Below the pieces are notes generated by a model. The model was not told the DNA's origin and did no database searches. It saw only the letters and a program-made list of their open reading frames with translations. From Persicobacter psychrovividus (lineage in GTDB: Bacteria > Bacteroidota > Bacteroidia > Cytophagales > Cyclobacteriaceae), in assembly GCF_036492425.1 (NCBI RefSeq), contig NZ_AP025293.1, positions 496,001-560,000 of the forward strand: 64,000 nt of DNA, read 5' to 3'. The stretch's first letter is position 1. Each line of letters opens with the position of its first letter. The translations under genes were made by a program, and so were the position numbers. Below are positions 17,954-28,412 of the stretch, one piece after another.

Positions 17954-18815
17954 CGTATAGGATTAAAAAATTTCACTTTAATTGATCTGCCTTCCTTTAG
18001 GGGAAAGCATCGATTGGTAATCTATATTCCTAATTTCCCGACAGAGCTTCCTTCTCTTTCGAGATTCAAGAGGAAAACCGTGGCTTAAATCTCTTTGATT
18101 TTTAAAAAATTGAGAAAAAAAGTGCGGTAGAAGCCGCTCAACGGCGTTTTACACAGTACCCCCACCCACAGGCCCATGAGTGACCGATTGAATTCACAGC
18201 CACTCCTCATGCCTTTTTCGGCCCAAAAACAGCCATCGTCATCATGGATTACAATTTACTTTTCAGTCATCACCGATCATTATTGGGCTGGCTGATGGTT
18301 GCCACGTCTCCGTTTTCTGCTTCATGGCATAGGCTGGTGTGTCATGCAATGAATGATCATTCAAGGGCTAAAACAGAAGGTGAAAATTGTCCTTTGGTGC
18401 ACTATTTCATTGCTACATTTCTTCTATTCAGCATGGTTAATTTGTCGCGCACAGATCGGCTCAAATGCTTTGAGTATCGGACAACTCGCATTGTTAATAT
18501 GACATTTTATTTTGAAAATGGTCAGGGTGGAAATCCTATTGGAGCGGTTAAATAAAGTCGGGTTTCGATTTGTGAGTTGTTAAGAATAAGGTCGCTACAG
18601 CTATTTCAAATTTAGCATCCATCCACCTTAAAATCTTGAATTTAATGGCATTTGCGCGAGCAATCTGGCGCGCCCTTACAGCAACAATAATAGCCTGATC
18701 ATAAGCCCTAAAACATTATTGTTCGGCGCTTAAAAGTGTGCCTTTGTATAACTAAAAAAGCCACTCCCTAAACAGGAGTGGCTTTCATCAATAAATTTGT
18801 ATGCTCAATGCTGAA
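17954..18815. other. 862-base gap without convincing gene
   Basis: Contains the sulfatase promoter region (right of 17953) and the terminator of the 681-aa gene. A 103-codon frame at 18244-18555 on the plus strand shows no family resemblance, signal or sensible composition and is not called. No tRNA or riboswitch is recognised. Confidence 0.5.
18757..18785 (-). terminator. Intrinsic terminator after the SusCD/681-aa unit
   Basis: Stem AAAGCCACTCC (18757-18767) with GGAGTGGCTTT (18775-18785) and a 7-base loop. On the minus strand it ends in a T-run. It lies 31 bp past the stop at 18816. Confidence 0.92.
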
Positions 18816-20861
18816 TTACTGCATCAAGAAACGTTTTACGCTTACTTTGTTCGCTTCAACAACTCTTAGGAAATAAACTCCTACCTGTGCGTTTGCTGGC
18901 AGGCTCACTTCTGAACCGTTTACGGTATGAACAGATTTCAAACGACCTGAAGCATCATACAAGCCCACCTGAGCGTTGTTCAATACTCGGCCATCTTTAG
19001 TGAATAGTGTCACCTGACCATCCTTAGCAATTACCGCCAAATCATCTGCCAATACCTCTTCAGTACCGATTGACAATGGTAAGGTGATGGTTACAGAAGC
19101 CTGACGACCATCTTTAGTGATTACCGCACCAGAACCGATACGCATACCCAAAGTCATGATCAACACCTCTTCTTCTTCCAAATCATCACCGTCGTTCAAG
19201 ATTTTCAATACTGCTGTATCAGACATTTTCTCCCCTTTAGCGATCGTCAATTCATCGGCAGACAGATCATAGTCATCATCGTTGATGCCTTCGCCGCTCA
19301 CTACAATGGTGAATGAAGTCTCATCAATAGCATTTTCTGTTGCTTCGAGGATCACATCAATCTCAGTTTCTTCCTGCTCGTTACCTTCTTCTGCGCTTAC
19401 AGTAATCGATACCGCAGGGAACTCCATATCAATCTCAAGCTGATCAGATGATTCTGCAACATCATCGTTGTTATCCGTAGCTACTTTAACCATCCCTTGA
19501 GCGGCACCTTCAGGAACATAGAACTCCAAAAAGGTGGTGTCTCTCATGTTACCTTCCTCGCCAATTTTGTAGGTGTGTTCCATGAATTCCGTAATCTCCA
19601 CATCACCCAACATTACTTTGGTTGTTTTATGAAGGTTCATACCGGTAATGTAAACTGCTCCACCTACAGGTGCTTGCGTTGGGCTTAGTGCTTCAATGGT
19701 CGGAACCGCCGGCAAAGCCTTGAGTTTGTCAACTGAAGAAACATTTCCACCTTTGGAACGAATCACTTTAACGTTCGCTTCACCAGTCATGTATCCTGCC
19801 CACTCCCACTCATCATTGTCGTTTTTCACCTTCACAGAATCACCTTCGTGCTCAGCTCCTTTAGGCAAAGTAAAAGTAAGTGTCTTGCCGTTGGCTGACA
19901 TTTCGAAATCGGTAGTCGATAGTTTACCAAACTCAACATTGGTTACATCAGTCAAAGCAGAACCTTGAATAACCACTTGCTTACCCACTACCTGCTGAGC
20001 AGGTGCAAAGCCAGCAATGTTGGCCGAACCTTCTGGGTAACCTGTAATTTGAACATCATCAATATTTACGGTCCCAGTCATATCACCTTCAGCATAAATC
20101 TTGATCGTCAGATTCTCTGTAGCCGGCAATTGTGCTGAAGTACGAATGAATGAATACCAACCACCCGCACCCCAAGGCGTGCTTGGATTGATGTTTACAA
20201 AATCTGAACCATTCGCAGAATAAGCAATTTTCAAACGGCCATCTACAACATCCCAACCATTAGCACCGGCAATTGCATAGGCGAAACGAATGTTCTCATA
20301 ACCTGTTGTATTGATGCCAGAGATCACCAATTCTTGTCCGCCTGTGATAGACATCGCCATACGCCCAGAGTAGGAAGGGTGTCCTCCACCCTGCCATCCC
20401 CAGTTACCAGTAGCAGTACCGGTAAAAGAAATAGGTGCTTGGTTATCGAATGGATATGCTGAGGCAACCTGCCCTACCTGTCCACCCCCGAACGGAGAAT
20501 TCTCCATTGGCTCAAAGAAAATCATTTGTTCTGCATCAGAAATACGACCCAATACACTGAAAGGCTGCTCTGCCGTGAAGGTGGTCTCACCGACAAATAC
20601 AATCGGGCCAGTAGAAGCATCAGCAGGTACTACAAAATAGATCATTTCATCTGTACCTCCAGGAACAATACTACAATCAAGTGAATTGATCGTAATCGCT
20701 GTTACTTTCGATAAATCTTCGCCCGCAAGGCTCAAGGTATCGGAAGGAAAAGCACCCGCATTAAACTCGCCAATAGTCTGCGCCTGCAAGTTTAAACCTC
20801 CGAAGAAGCATAAAATTAATGCTACAAAAAGCACCTTTGTTCGTAAAAAAAACTTTTTCAT
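18816..20861 (-). CDS. T9SS TIG/Calx-beta surface protein in SusE/F position
   Basis: 681 aa. Signal peptide about 1-28 (GLNLQAQ), no lipobox. A TIG-like segment (about 30-100) is followed by a beta-sandwich module (about 105-275, with INTTGYENIRFAYA and VNIDDVQITG), TIG domains (about 280-360 and 388-470), a Calx-beta domain (about 475-600), and a T9SS sorting domain (about 605-681, ending VKRFLMQ). It lies directly downstream of susD, where PULs usually encode surface glycan-binding proteins, so a binding role is inferred. Export by T9SS instead of lipid anchoring is the unusual point. The beta-sandwich recurs in the 1546-aa and 1417-aa proteins. Confidence 0.82.
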   Translation of the reverse strand: MKKFFLRTKVLFVALILCFFGGLNLQAQTIGEFNAGAFPSDTLSLAGEDLSKVTAITINSLDCSIVPGGTDEMIYFVVPADASTGPIVFVGETTFTAEQPFSVLGRISDAEQMIFFEPMENSPFGGGQVGQVASAYPFDNQAPISFTGTATGNWGWQGGGHPSYSGRMAMSITGGQELVISGINTTGYENIRFAYAIAGANGWDVVDGRLKIAYSANGSDFVNINPSTPWGAGGWYSFIRTSAQLPATENLTIKIYAEGDMTGTVNIDDVQITGYPEGSANIAGFAPAQQVVGKQVVIQGSALTDVTNVEFGKLSTTDFEMSANGKTLTFTLPKGAEHEGDSVKVKNDNDEWEWAGYMTGEANVKVIRSKGGNVSSVDKLKALPAVPTIEALSPTQAPVGGAVYITGMNLHKTTKVMLGDVEITEFMEHTYKIGEEGNMRDTTFLEFYVPEGAAQGMVKVATDNNDDVAESSDQLEIDMEFPAVSITVSAEEGNEQEETEIDVILEATENAIDETSFTIVVSGEGINDDDYDLSADELTIAKGEKMSDTAVLKILNDGDDLEEEEVLIMTLGMRIGSGAVITKDGRQASVTITLPLSIGTEEVLADDLAVIAKDGQVTLFTKDGRVLNNAQVGLYDASGRLKSVHTVNGSEVSLPANAQVGVYFLRVVEANKVSVKRFLMQ

Positions 20862-20914
20862 AGGGTTAATATTAATCGTAAAAAAATATAAAAATGAGGT
20901 TGAACAGTTGGTAA

Positions 20915-20935
20915 GGGGGCGCTTTATACGCCCCC
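20915..20935 (-). promoter_or_regulatory. Intercistronic GC-rich hairpin after susD
   Basis: GGGGGCG (20915-20921), loop CTTTATA, CGCCCCC (20929-20935). It sits 12 bp beyond the susD stop and before the 681-aa gene. No long T-run follows on the minus strand (TTACC), so it is more likely a partial terminator or an mRNA-stabilising element that sets expression of susCD relative to the downstream gene. Confidence 0.7.
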
Positions 20936-20946
20936 CTAATTATATC

Positions 20947-22512
20947 TTAAGGATTTTGGTCTGCTTCAGACAAATCCGTATTTCTCTGCAATTCAGCAAT
21001 AGGCAAACGATACAAGGTTTCAGGCCCATTCCATGAAATTCCCTTTGCTTCGGCACGGTCGAAAGTGCTATACACTTCCGGGCTGTACACCTGCTCTACT
21101 GTTTCGTTGAAAGCGCCCATGCGTTTCCAGTGGAAAAAACGTTCGCCTTCACCAATCATTTCCAGCATACGTTCCCGCACCACCAAGTTGATCGCCTGTA
21201 TTCGGTTTGGAGAACCGGCCACAGGGTTTGCTCCTCTTAAAGCTCTGAGCTTATTGATATCGGGAATAGCACCACTTGTTGAGCCTTTCAACGCCCAGGT
21301 TTCGGCACGGATCAATAGTAATTCCTCCAGGCGAATCAGCGGCCAGTTGGTTTCAGAAGTAGGATCGAGGGCGAACTTATTGAAAACGAAGGCAGTATCG
21401 TAAACCAAACCGTCAGCGTCTTCCATCGCATACTCTTTCACAAAAGCATTTAAGCGTAGGGTATCATTATTCGCAAAATCTCCTTTTTCATCCATAAAAT
21501 TGTTCATGAACGACTTGGTAAGATAAATGGCTGATTGCTGCGAATCGGTGATCTGATCCATATTGAGCATCAGGTTGATGGGGTCAGATACCGCATAGTT
21601 GGCGGCAAATGGACGCAACTGTGAAGCTGCCGTGATGGAGGTATTCTTGAACAGTGACCGTACCTGTGCCATAGGCACAAAATCCATCCCTGCTGGGGCA
21701 ATTTCCTCTCTCACCATGATTTCCCCCGGTACTTTACCGATCAAAGTGGTGACGGTTTCATTTGCGCCGTCAATGTCATTCATCTGAAGCTGTACGCGCG
21801 CATACAAAGCCATCACGTCAAATTTATTGGCACGCACACGATAGTTTGGAAAGGATTTGTGCTCCGTATCATCAAAACGGATAGGAATCAATGAAATGGC
21901 TTCTTCCAAATCCTCTTTAATCATTTGATAACCTTCGCCCACCGTAGCGCGTCCACCATTGGCAAAGCCCACAGCAGGCTCGGTGCGCAAGATAATCCCT
22001 GGCATGTCCATATTCGCGGTGGTATATTGTGCGCCATAATACCTCAAAAGGATAAAGTTGGCATAAGCACGAATAAACAAGGCTTCTCCACGGAGTCTAT
22101 TTCTATGCAGCGCATAAATGTTATCAATCTCTTCCGTTCCTTCGGTGTATTTAATCACATGGTTGGCCAGGTTAATGGCATTATAGCCATCAGTCCAAAG
22201 CCCATCATTGTTAAAGTTGAATCGCGCATATTCATATCGGAACTTGTAAGCACCAAGTTTCTGTCCATCAATACGGGCATCGGTATGATCGGCAATTACA
22301 TTGGCATCCGGAATATGATCCATACACATCAGCTGCGACCAATAGGTATAGCTTTGCGTCAGTACCAATTCAATATTATAAGTACTTGTCGGAACTTCAC
22401 TGCCAGGGAATTCATCTGTAGGATTTACATCCTCGAACTTTGTACATGAAGTGGCCAGCAGCAGGCAAACCGCTGCGAAAAGGCTAAAGTTATAGTGTTT
22501 AAAAAATGTCAT
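20947..22512 (-). CDS. susD: SusD-like outer-membrane glycan-binding lipoprotein
   Basis: 521 aa. Lipobox LLLATSC (Cys23). The SusD/RagB fold is recognisable from helical TPR-like segments, RGEALFIRAYANFILLRYYG in the N-terminal half (about 138-157), and a C-terminal region with NWPLIRLEELLLIRAE, INKLRALRGAN and ERFFHWKRMG. It forms the lid of the SusCD importer and captures oligosaccharides at the cell surface. It begins 10 bp after the susC stop, so the two are co-transcribed. Length is normal. Confidence 0.96.
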   Translation of the reverse strand: MTFFKHYNFSLFAAVCLLLATSCTKFEDVNPTDEFPGSEVPTSTYNIELVLTQSYTYWSQLMCMDHIPDANVIADHTDARIDGQKLGAYKFRYEYARFNFNNDGLWTDGYNAINLANHVIKYTEGTEEIDNIYALHRNRLRGEALFIRAYANFILLRYYGAQYTTANMDMPGIILRTEPAVGFANGGRATVGEGYQMIKEDLEEAISLIPIRFDDTEHKSFPNYRVRANKFDVMALYARVQLQMNDIDGANETVTTLIGKVPGEIMVREEIAPAGMDFVPMAQVRSLFKNTSITAASQLRPFAANYAVSDPINLMLNMDQITDSQQSAIYLTKSFMNNFMDEKGDFANNDTLRLNAFVKEYAMEDADGLVYDTAFVFNKFALDPTSETNWPLIRLEELLLIRAETWALKGSTSGAIPDINKLRALRGANPVAGSPNRIQAINLVVRERMLEMIGEGERFFHWKRMGAFNETVEQVYSPEVYSTFDRAEAKGISWNGPETLYRLPIAELQRNTDLSEADQNP

Positions 22513-22522
22513 GGCTCAGGGA

Positions 22523-25500
22523 TTAAAATTTAAGATTCACGCCTAATTTGACCATCATTGCCTGAGGTGGGTTACCACTGATAACCCCCGGAGCGATGTT
22601 GGCTTCTGTAGGGCTGAAATTACCAATGGAGTTGGCCGATTCAGGGTCCCATCCTGGATATTTGGTGAAAGTCAGCAGGTTGTTTCCAGTAGCGAAAACA
22701 CGAACATTGTTAAGCCCCACTTTGCTGGTCATGGACTTCGGCAGCGTATAGGCAACCGTCAGGTTTCGCAATCGGATGAAGGAACCATCATACAAAAATC
22801 TTGTAGAACGTGAACCGCGGTCAGGATTTCCCTGTCCAAAAGGGTGATTGTACATTGGTGCAGGCACATCTGTCTGATCTCCGGGTTGTTGCCAGCGCTC
22901 ATCGAAAAACATCTGCGGAACGTTGGTCAGCTGGTTCCCTTCTTTCATATAGGCCATGGTGTGCAATTCATCATCATACAACCAGTTTCCCTGACGGAAA
23001 GAGAACATAAAGCTCAGGGAAATACCCTTATAGCTGATGTTGTTACTCCAACCACCCGTAAATTGTGGCAATCCGGATTTATCATCAATACGCTGCACGA
23101 GCGATTCCATTTCTGCCTTTGAAGGGCGTGCCGGATCGACAAACTCATAAGGCTTACCCGTTTTAGGATCTTCGAATAATTCGTATCCTGTTTCAGGATC
23201 TACCCCCAGCCATTTTACCATTTGATAAGACGCCACGCTTCCGCCAATCACAGGCAAGGCAGTACCACCACGCTGTTCAAAAACAGAAGGGTCAGCACCG
23301 AGCGCAATCACTTCATTTCTTAACAGGGAAGCATGTAGGGTAGTCGACCACTGAACTGCACGATCGATCACCTGGGCGGTCATAGAAAATTCATAACCCC
23401 AGTTTTTGATCGTACCGCTATTGGCAATATACTGGCCCCCACCTGCTGAAAGTGGCAAAGATAATTTCGCCAGCAGATCATCATTAGTCCGTTGAAAATA
23501 GGCCAATTCCCCTTTCAGTACGCCGCCAAAAAGTTCGTAATCCAGACCAAGGTCCATGGAATACGCTCTTTCCCAGCCGATATTATCGGTGGACTCTTTC
23601 AGACGGATCGGTTCAATACCCTGCGAACCACCGTAACTCTGGGAAACAAATCGCCAGTTGGCAAAAGCCGCCGACTGATCAATTTCAGCATTTCCCGAAA
23701 CCCCGTAAGAACCTCTCAATTTCAGATAATTAACCACCCGAGAATCTTTCAGAAAAGCTTCTTCAGAAATATTCCAACCTACCGAAGCAGAAGGGAATGT
23801 TCCCCAGCGGTTTTTGCTACCAAATCGTGATGATCCATCAGAGCGGACACTCAAACCAAAGATGTATTTTTGATCATAGGCATATTTTGCCCGGAAGAAA
23901 CCAGAATAGAAAACTACCCCATTGGAGCCCGATCGCCATTCCAGAATACTGGCGGCACTACCCACATTTTTAATGGAGTTTGTTTGTGGGAAACCCACCC
24001 CTTTCATTGACTGAAAGCGCTGTCTTTCCGTGAAGCTCTCAAAACCCAAAAGGCCATCAAAAGAGTGCTTACCCCATGTTTTACCATAGTTCAGAATGGC
24101 ATTGGTGTTGATATAAGTACGCGCTTGTTTCATGCCATCGGCATAACCGTAATCTTCTGGGCCGGCACCCGGCGCCGTAGCCACGGTGGTAATGAATGGG
24201 CTGAACCAAACATCCCGCTCATAGGTAGTGTTGGTTACCCCCAAATTGGCATCAAGGCGAAGGTTTTCATTGATTTGATAGTTATAGTTTGCCGAGTTAA
24301 TGGCAGTAAAGTTTTTCGACTCATGAGAAAAATACTCTGGGTCGCGCGTTGGCGCCGTATTCACTAAAGATGTTCCCTGAAAGAATGTACCATCATCATT
24401 GTAGGTCGGGTACATTGGCAGGGCATTTTTAATAAAGTTAATCCCCGTTGGGTTCGACCAATACTGAAAGATCGTACCGCCACGGCCTTCAAGGTTCAGA
24501 AAGTAAATGTTTGTCGGATACTGCCCATTATCTACACTACTGATATTGGCAGAAATACCGAGGTTCATTTTATCGTTCAGTTTCACGTTCATATTCGATG
24601 AAAAAGCGATACGCTCATTATCGTTTTGGTACATGATCCCTTCGGTATAGTTGTAGGTACCATTCACACGGTAAGTCAGGCGATCATTTCCCCCCGATAC
24701 CGCAAGCGATACATTTCTATTTCGTCCCTGACGATAGGTTTCTCTGTATTTGTCCTGATCAATCGTGCGGGCCACATCTTCAGTATACCAGCCTTTGTCG
24801 GCCGTAGTAGTATAAGGCAATCGACGATCTGCCTCAGGCGTACCCGCATTGTTCCAACCGTCTTCTGTATAGGTCAGCCAATCCTGAGTACCCACGTGCG
24901 GTAACATGTTGGTCGGTCTGGAAATCCCCTCAGTATAGCTCAAATCCCATTGTGCTTTACCTTTAGCCCCTGATTTGGTTTTAATTAAGATCACCCCATT
25001 GGCACCACGCGAACCGTAAATTGCCGTTGCTTCCGCATCTTTCAGGACGGTCATGCTTTCGATATCCTCTGGGTTGATATTGGTCATCGGGTTAAACGAC
25101 GTACCAAAGTTACCCGTTCCATCGGTTGGATAAGAGGTGAATGGAATCCCGTCGATAACATACAATGGGTTGGAATTGGAGGACAGCGAACCTGTACCAC
25201 GGATACGGATATTCACCGATCCACCGACTGCACCACTGGCCCCCTGCACATCAAGCGATGGCGCCAAGCCTTGCAAACCTTCCTGAAAACTTGCACTGAT
25301 TTTCTCAGACAAATCTTTGGAGTCGATAGTGGTATAGTTACCGGTGGCCATTTTTTTGGATTCCGTGGCGTAACCGTTGATCACGACTTCATCCAAAGCG
25401 GTAACATCTTCTTTCAATTTTACATTGATGACCGTCTGGTTACCCACTTTAATTTCCTGATCAACAAATCCCATAAATGAAAACACCAGGGTGGCATTTG

Positions 25501-25726
25501 CAGGATCTGCAACAGTGAGGGCGTAGGAACCATCAAAAGAAACCACCATTCCGTTGTTGGTTCCTTTCTCGATAACGTAGGCACCCGGAAGTGCCTCGCC
25601 ATCCATTGCTGCCACGACAGTTCCTTTGATGGCTGTCTGGGCAAAAAGCGTCATGGACTGCAAGCAAAAGATCATCGCCAGCAGGATGCGCATCGTTGGT
25701 TTGTAAAAAATATTATTCATAAACAT
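22523..25726 (-). CDS. susC: SusC-like TonB-dependent outer-membrane transporter
   Basis: 1067 aa as given; starts at Met3 or Met12 (MRILLAMIF) are equally likely. Signal peptide ending LFAQ, carboxypeptidase-like beta domain (about 30-110: IKGTVVAAMDGEALPGAYV), TonB box region and plug (about 115-235: LDEVVINGY, VNIRIRGTGS, NPLYVIDGIPF, MTVLKDAEATAIYGSRGANG), then the 22-strand barrel to a C-terminal aromatic residue (GVNLKF). It imports oligosaccharides using TonB-ExbBD energy. It lacks the N-terminal STN domain used for anti-sigma signalling. Confidence 0.97.
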   Translation of the reverse strand: MFMNNIFYKPTMRILLAMIFCLQSMTLFAQTAIKGTVVAAMDGEALPGAYVIEKGTNNGMVVSFDGSYALTVADPANATLVFSFMGFVDQEIKVGNQTVINVKLKEDVTALDEVVINGYATESKKMATGNYTTIDSKDLSEKISASFQEGLQGLAPSLDVQGASGAVGGSVNIRIRGTGSLSSNSNPLYVIDGIPFTSYPTDGTGNFGTSFNPMTNINPEDIESMTVLKDAEATAIYGSRGANGVILIKTKSGAKGKAQWDLSYTEGISRPTNMLPHVGTQDWLTYTEDGWNNAGTPEADRRLPYTTTADKGWYTEDVARTIDQDKYRETYRQGRNRNVSLAVSGGNDRLTYRVNGTYNYTEGIMYQNDNERIAFSSNMNVKLNDKMNLGISANISSVDNGQYPTNIYFLNLEGRGGTIFQYWSNPTGINFIKNALPMYPTYNDDGTFFQGTSLVNTAPTRDPEYFSHESKNFTAINSANYNYQINENLRLDANLGVTNTTYERDVWFSPFITTVATAPGAGPEDYGYADGMKQARTYINTNAILNYGKTWGKHSFDGLLGFESFTERQRFQSMKGVGFPQTNSIKNVGSAASILEWRSGSNGVVFYSGFFRAKYAYDQKYIFGLSVRSDGSSRFGSKNRWGTFPSASVGWNISEEAFLKDSRVVNYLKLRGSYGVSGNAEIDQSAAFANWRFVSQSYGGSQGIEPIRLKESTDNIGWERAYSMDLGLDYELFGGVLKGELAYFQRTNDDLLAKLSLPLSAGGGQYIANSGTIKNWGYEFSMTAQVIDRAVQWSTTLHASLLRNEVIALGADPSVFEQRGGTALPVIGGSVASYQMVKWLGVDPETGYELFEDPKTGKPYEFVDPARPSKAEMESLVQRIDDKSGLPQFTGGWSNNISYKGISLSFMFSFRQGNWLYDDELHTMAYMKEGNQLTNVPQMFFDERWQQPGDQTDVPAPMYNHPFGQGNPDRGSRSTRFLYDGSFIRLRNLTVAYTLPKSMTSKVGLNNVRVFATGNNLLTFTKYPGWDPESANSIGNFSPTEANIAPGVISGNPPQAMMVKLGVNLKF

Positions 25727-26078
25727 AGGTCGGTTTAAAAAAAAAGCGACTGAATACAGCGTCGTTCAAAAAATCAATAAACGATTAACGCCATAATTCT
25801 TACTTGATTGCTACTTTTTTAAAATTCAGCAGATAATTCGCTGCTCTGCGAACTTTATTATGGCGGATTAGAAAAACAACACACACCAAAAACTACACTA
25901 CATATTGTATATCAGTCTTTTATGCCTTTCTGATTGTTTTGTCCATTCTTCTAATCAAAGCCCTTGAAAAATGCTTTGAAAACTTTGAAAAGACTCATTT
26001 TCAAAAAACAAAAGGATTTTTGCATGCAAAAACGGTGGTCAACTTCCTTCTTTTGCACGCAAAGGTCTTTTCGGTGAT
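25727..26078. promoter_or_regulatory. Upstream region of susC
   Basis: 352 AT-rich bases between the stop of the 777-aa propeller gene and susC. The length and the lack of a gene suggest a susC promoter here. No exact TTTG/TAnnTTTG pair was found. No terminator hairpin for the upstream gene is obvious, so read-through is possible. Confidence 0.45.
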
Positions 26079-28412
26079 TTAGTGACTGCTCAGCATGGTG
26101 TCTGTGGGTAACTTCCGAAACCAGGCACCGGCACCGGCGGTACTTACATACCAATATTTACCCGCTGGGCGATCGACGATTTTACTTCCCGTAAGGCCGG
26201 GGTAGTGAATATCTCCGGTGAAATCCTGCCAGGCAATTTCCCCCTGATCGGAAAGCGTTCCGATAAAAATCCCGTAACTGTTTTGCTGTCGATGATTGTA
26301 AATATTGATGATGATTTTATCATCGTAAGCCGCCAGTCCCCCTTTGGTTTCAAAAAGAAATACCTTTTCTGAGTACGGGTACCAATGCTTGTTTTCTTCC
26401 TTTCGGAAAGCGAGTGCTGCCGACTTGTCAAAGATGCGCTTCCAGCCCTTTTGACCCTCTACCATCAGTTTGAAAACATAATCATCGCCATCTTTTTTAT
26501 CAGCGGAACGCCCACCATACAACACATGGGTTTTTCCCTGATGCGACCAAGCCACAACTTCAGCATCCCAGCCGCCACCATCGAACAATCGGTTCCATCG
26601 CCATTTTCCTTTTTTAAGTTCTCCTTTAAAGAGCCCTTCATAACCACGTGTTCCTGTAAAATAAATCACCTTGGGGTTGTTGGGGTCTACGGCAATTCTT
26701 TTGGTAGCCACCACTTTATCCACTACTCCGCTACTGATTTTCTGCGCTTTATAATCCGGGTTATTTATCGCCTCCGAAAGATTATCGATCAGGTAAATAC
26801 CATGCCCGTACGAAAACACAAAAACACGTTCCTTGTCGGTAGGGTCCACGGCAATTTCCCGAAAAATACCATCAGGCATTCCCAGCTCGTGATTGGGCCC
26901 TCCGGCCAATAATTTCCACTCATCTTCAGGGCTGTGGTGTTGAAGCACTTTGTACAGTAGTCGGCCGTCCTTGGCATGTCCGCCATAGCCCGAAGTTGCC
27001 TGAGCAAGAACTACCGGCGTCCCGTTGGCATGAGCAATCGTAACCGACTGTACGTCCGAATAATTTATCGAATCGGTGCGGTGTGCCATATTTGACCATG
27101 ACTTCCCGCCATCCCAGCTTTCCATCAGGCCATTGTCTGCCTGCCCCTGAATGACGTAATTTTCATCTACGGCAATATCATAAGTGTAAGTGCTCTCCGT
27201 CCCTCGCCCCTGATAGGTAGGAAAAAGTCGGCCATAATGCGTTACCGGTGTTTCCCAGGAAACTTTACAATATTTGTTATTCCACTGATAACCACCATTC
27301 CAATCCGCTCCTTCAAAAATTGTCTGATTACTGGTGGACCAGATCGCCCGTGGCCAGCTTTTCGGGGTATAATGAATGAATCGGGGGTTTGGATCGGCAA
27401 AATCCCAGCCCGTATCGTAACCTTTCAGCCCCGACCACACCAAATCCCATTGGTAATCTTTCAGCTTTTGCTGATCATATTTCAAAGTGGCCTCAAAGGC
27501 ACCTTTTCTGCTTTTTTGCAAACTTAAAATCAGCCGTTCCTGCTGCGCTGAACTGCGCTCATCTACCTCAGGATACCAATAATCCATGGCCGTAAGCTCG
27601 ATGCCATTGCCCGACTGGATCACTTGCCAATCCGTTTTTGCAGTGGGGCTGACGTAAGGCAAGCCGTTAATGCCTTCATGGGTAAGAACTGCGTACAACC
27701 GCTGACCGTCCGGAGAAATACTCACGCCCCTGGAGCCTATACAATGGGAAGGCAATTCTATTTGTTCCCAGGATTTTCCGGCATCTTTGGAGGTGAAAAT
27801 CCCCCCGTAGGTCGAAACAAAAATCTCCGACTTATTCACGGGGTTAAAACTGATATTCAATACATTACGATCAGTAATATCCTGATCAGCAATAAACATC
27901 GTCTCCCAATGCTCACCGCCGTCATTTGAAAAAACAACCTCAGGCCTCCCCGATTTTTTCTGTTTGATGAATTTCAGAAAGTTGTAATCATCGCGCCAGC
28001 CAACACCCGCAATCACCTGCTTCGGATTGGAAGGATTAACCGTGATGGCACTGATCGACTTCCCAAAGGAAATGTCGTGATACTGATAATGGATACCGCC
28101 ATCAGAAGAGGAATGCACCCCATTGAGCGTCCCTACATAAATTTGCTCGCTATTGGTGGGGGTTACCGCCACAGCATACACCCGATTATGTACCAAATGG
28201 CCCGTCATGGACCAACTTTCACCATTATCGGTACTTTTATAAACCCCCTCCATGTCCGAGGCAAGGTATAAAACGCCTCGCTGGTTGGGGTCACAGACGA
28301 CATCCTGCACCTGCCCCCCCGCGCCCGGATTAATGGACGTCCATTGCGCTTGTGCTGTCCCGAAGAAAAACAGCATTAACAACAGCATTGAACCTTTGTA
28401 ATTGAAATTCAT
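26079..28412 (-). CDS. Tandem beta-propeller protein, GH74-like, without sorting domain
   Basis: 777 aa from the Met at 28412 (MNFNYKGSMLLLMLFFFGTAQAQ), chosen because it opens a clean signal peptide; an upstream in-frame start at 28481 would bury it. The rest is two BNR-type propellers: NPGAGGQVQDVVCDP, YLASDMEGVYKSTDNG (Asp53), STYTYDIAVDENYVIQGQADNGLMES (Asp426), ending with YVSTAGAGAWFRKLP. The layout matches GH74 enzymes, where one Asp near the start of each propeller is catalytic, but overall similarity to known GH74 members looks low. No lipobox and no T9SS domain, so a periplasmic enzyme is likely. It is directly upstream of susCD and closely related to the next gene. Confidence 0.82.
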   Translation of the reverse strand: MNFNYKGSMLLLMLFFFGTAQAQWTSINPGAGGQVQDVVCDPNQRGVLYLASDMEGVYKSTDNGESWSMTGHLVHNRVYAVAVTPTNSEQIYVGTLNGVHSSSDGGIHYQYHDISFGKSISAITVNPSNPKQVIAGVGWRDDYNFLKFIKQKKSGRPEVVFSNDGGEHWETMFIADQDITDRNVLNISFNPVNKSEIFVSTYGGIFTSKDAGKSWEQIELPSHCIGSRGVSISPDGQRLYAVLTHEGINGLPYVSPTAKTDWQVIQSGNGIELTAMDYWYPEVDERSSAQQERLILSLQKSRKGAFEATLKYDQQKLKDYQWDLVWSGLKGYDTGWDFADPNPRFIHYTPKSWPRAIWSTSNQTIFEGADWNGGYQWNNKYCKVSWETPVTHYGRLFPTYQGRGTESTYTYDIAVDENYVIQGQADNGLMESWDGGKSWSNMAHRTDSINYSDVQSVTIAHANGTPVVLAQATSGYGGHAKDGRLLYKVLQHHSPEDEWKLLAGGPNHELGMPDGIFREIAVDPTDKERVFVFSYGHGIYLIDNLSEAINNPDYKAQKISSGVVDKVVATKRIAVDPNNPKVIYFTGTRGYEGLFKGELKKGKWRWNRLFDGGGWDAEVVAWSHQGKTHVLYGGRSADKKDGDDYVFKLMVEGQKGWKRIFDKSAALAFRKEENKHWYPYSEKVFLFETKGGLAAYDDKIIINIYNHRQQNSYGIFIGTLSDQGEIAWQDFTGDIHYPGLTGSKIVDRPAGKYWYVSTAGAGAWFRKLPTDTMLSSH

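Noticed and set aside
18244-18555. 103-codon frame in the gap before the sulfatase gene
   Set aside because: No family resemblance, no plausible signal peptide or conserved motif; most likely chance.
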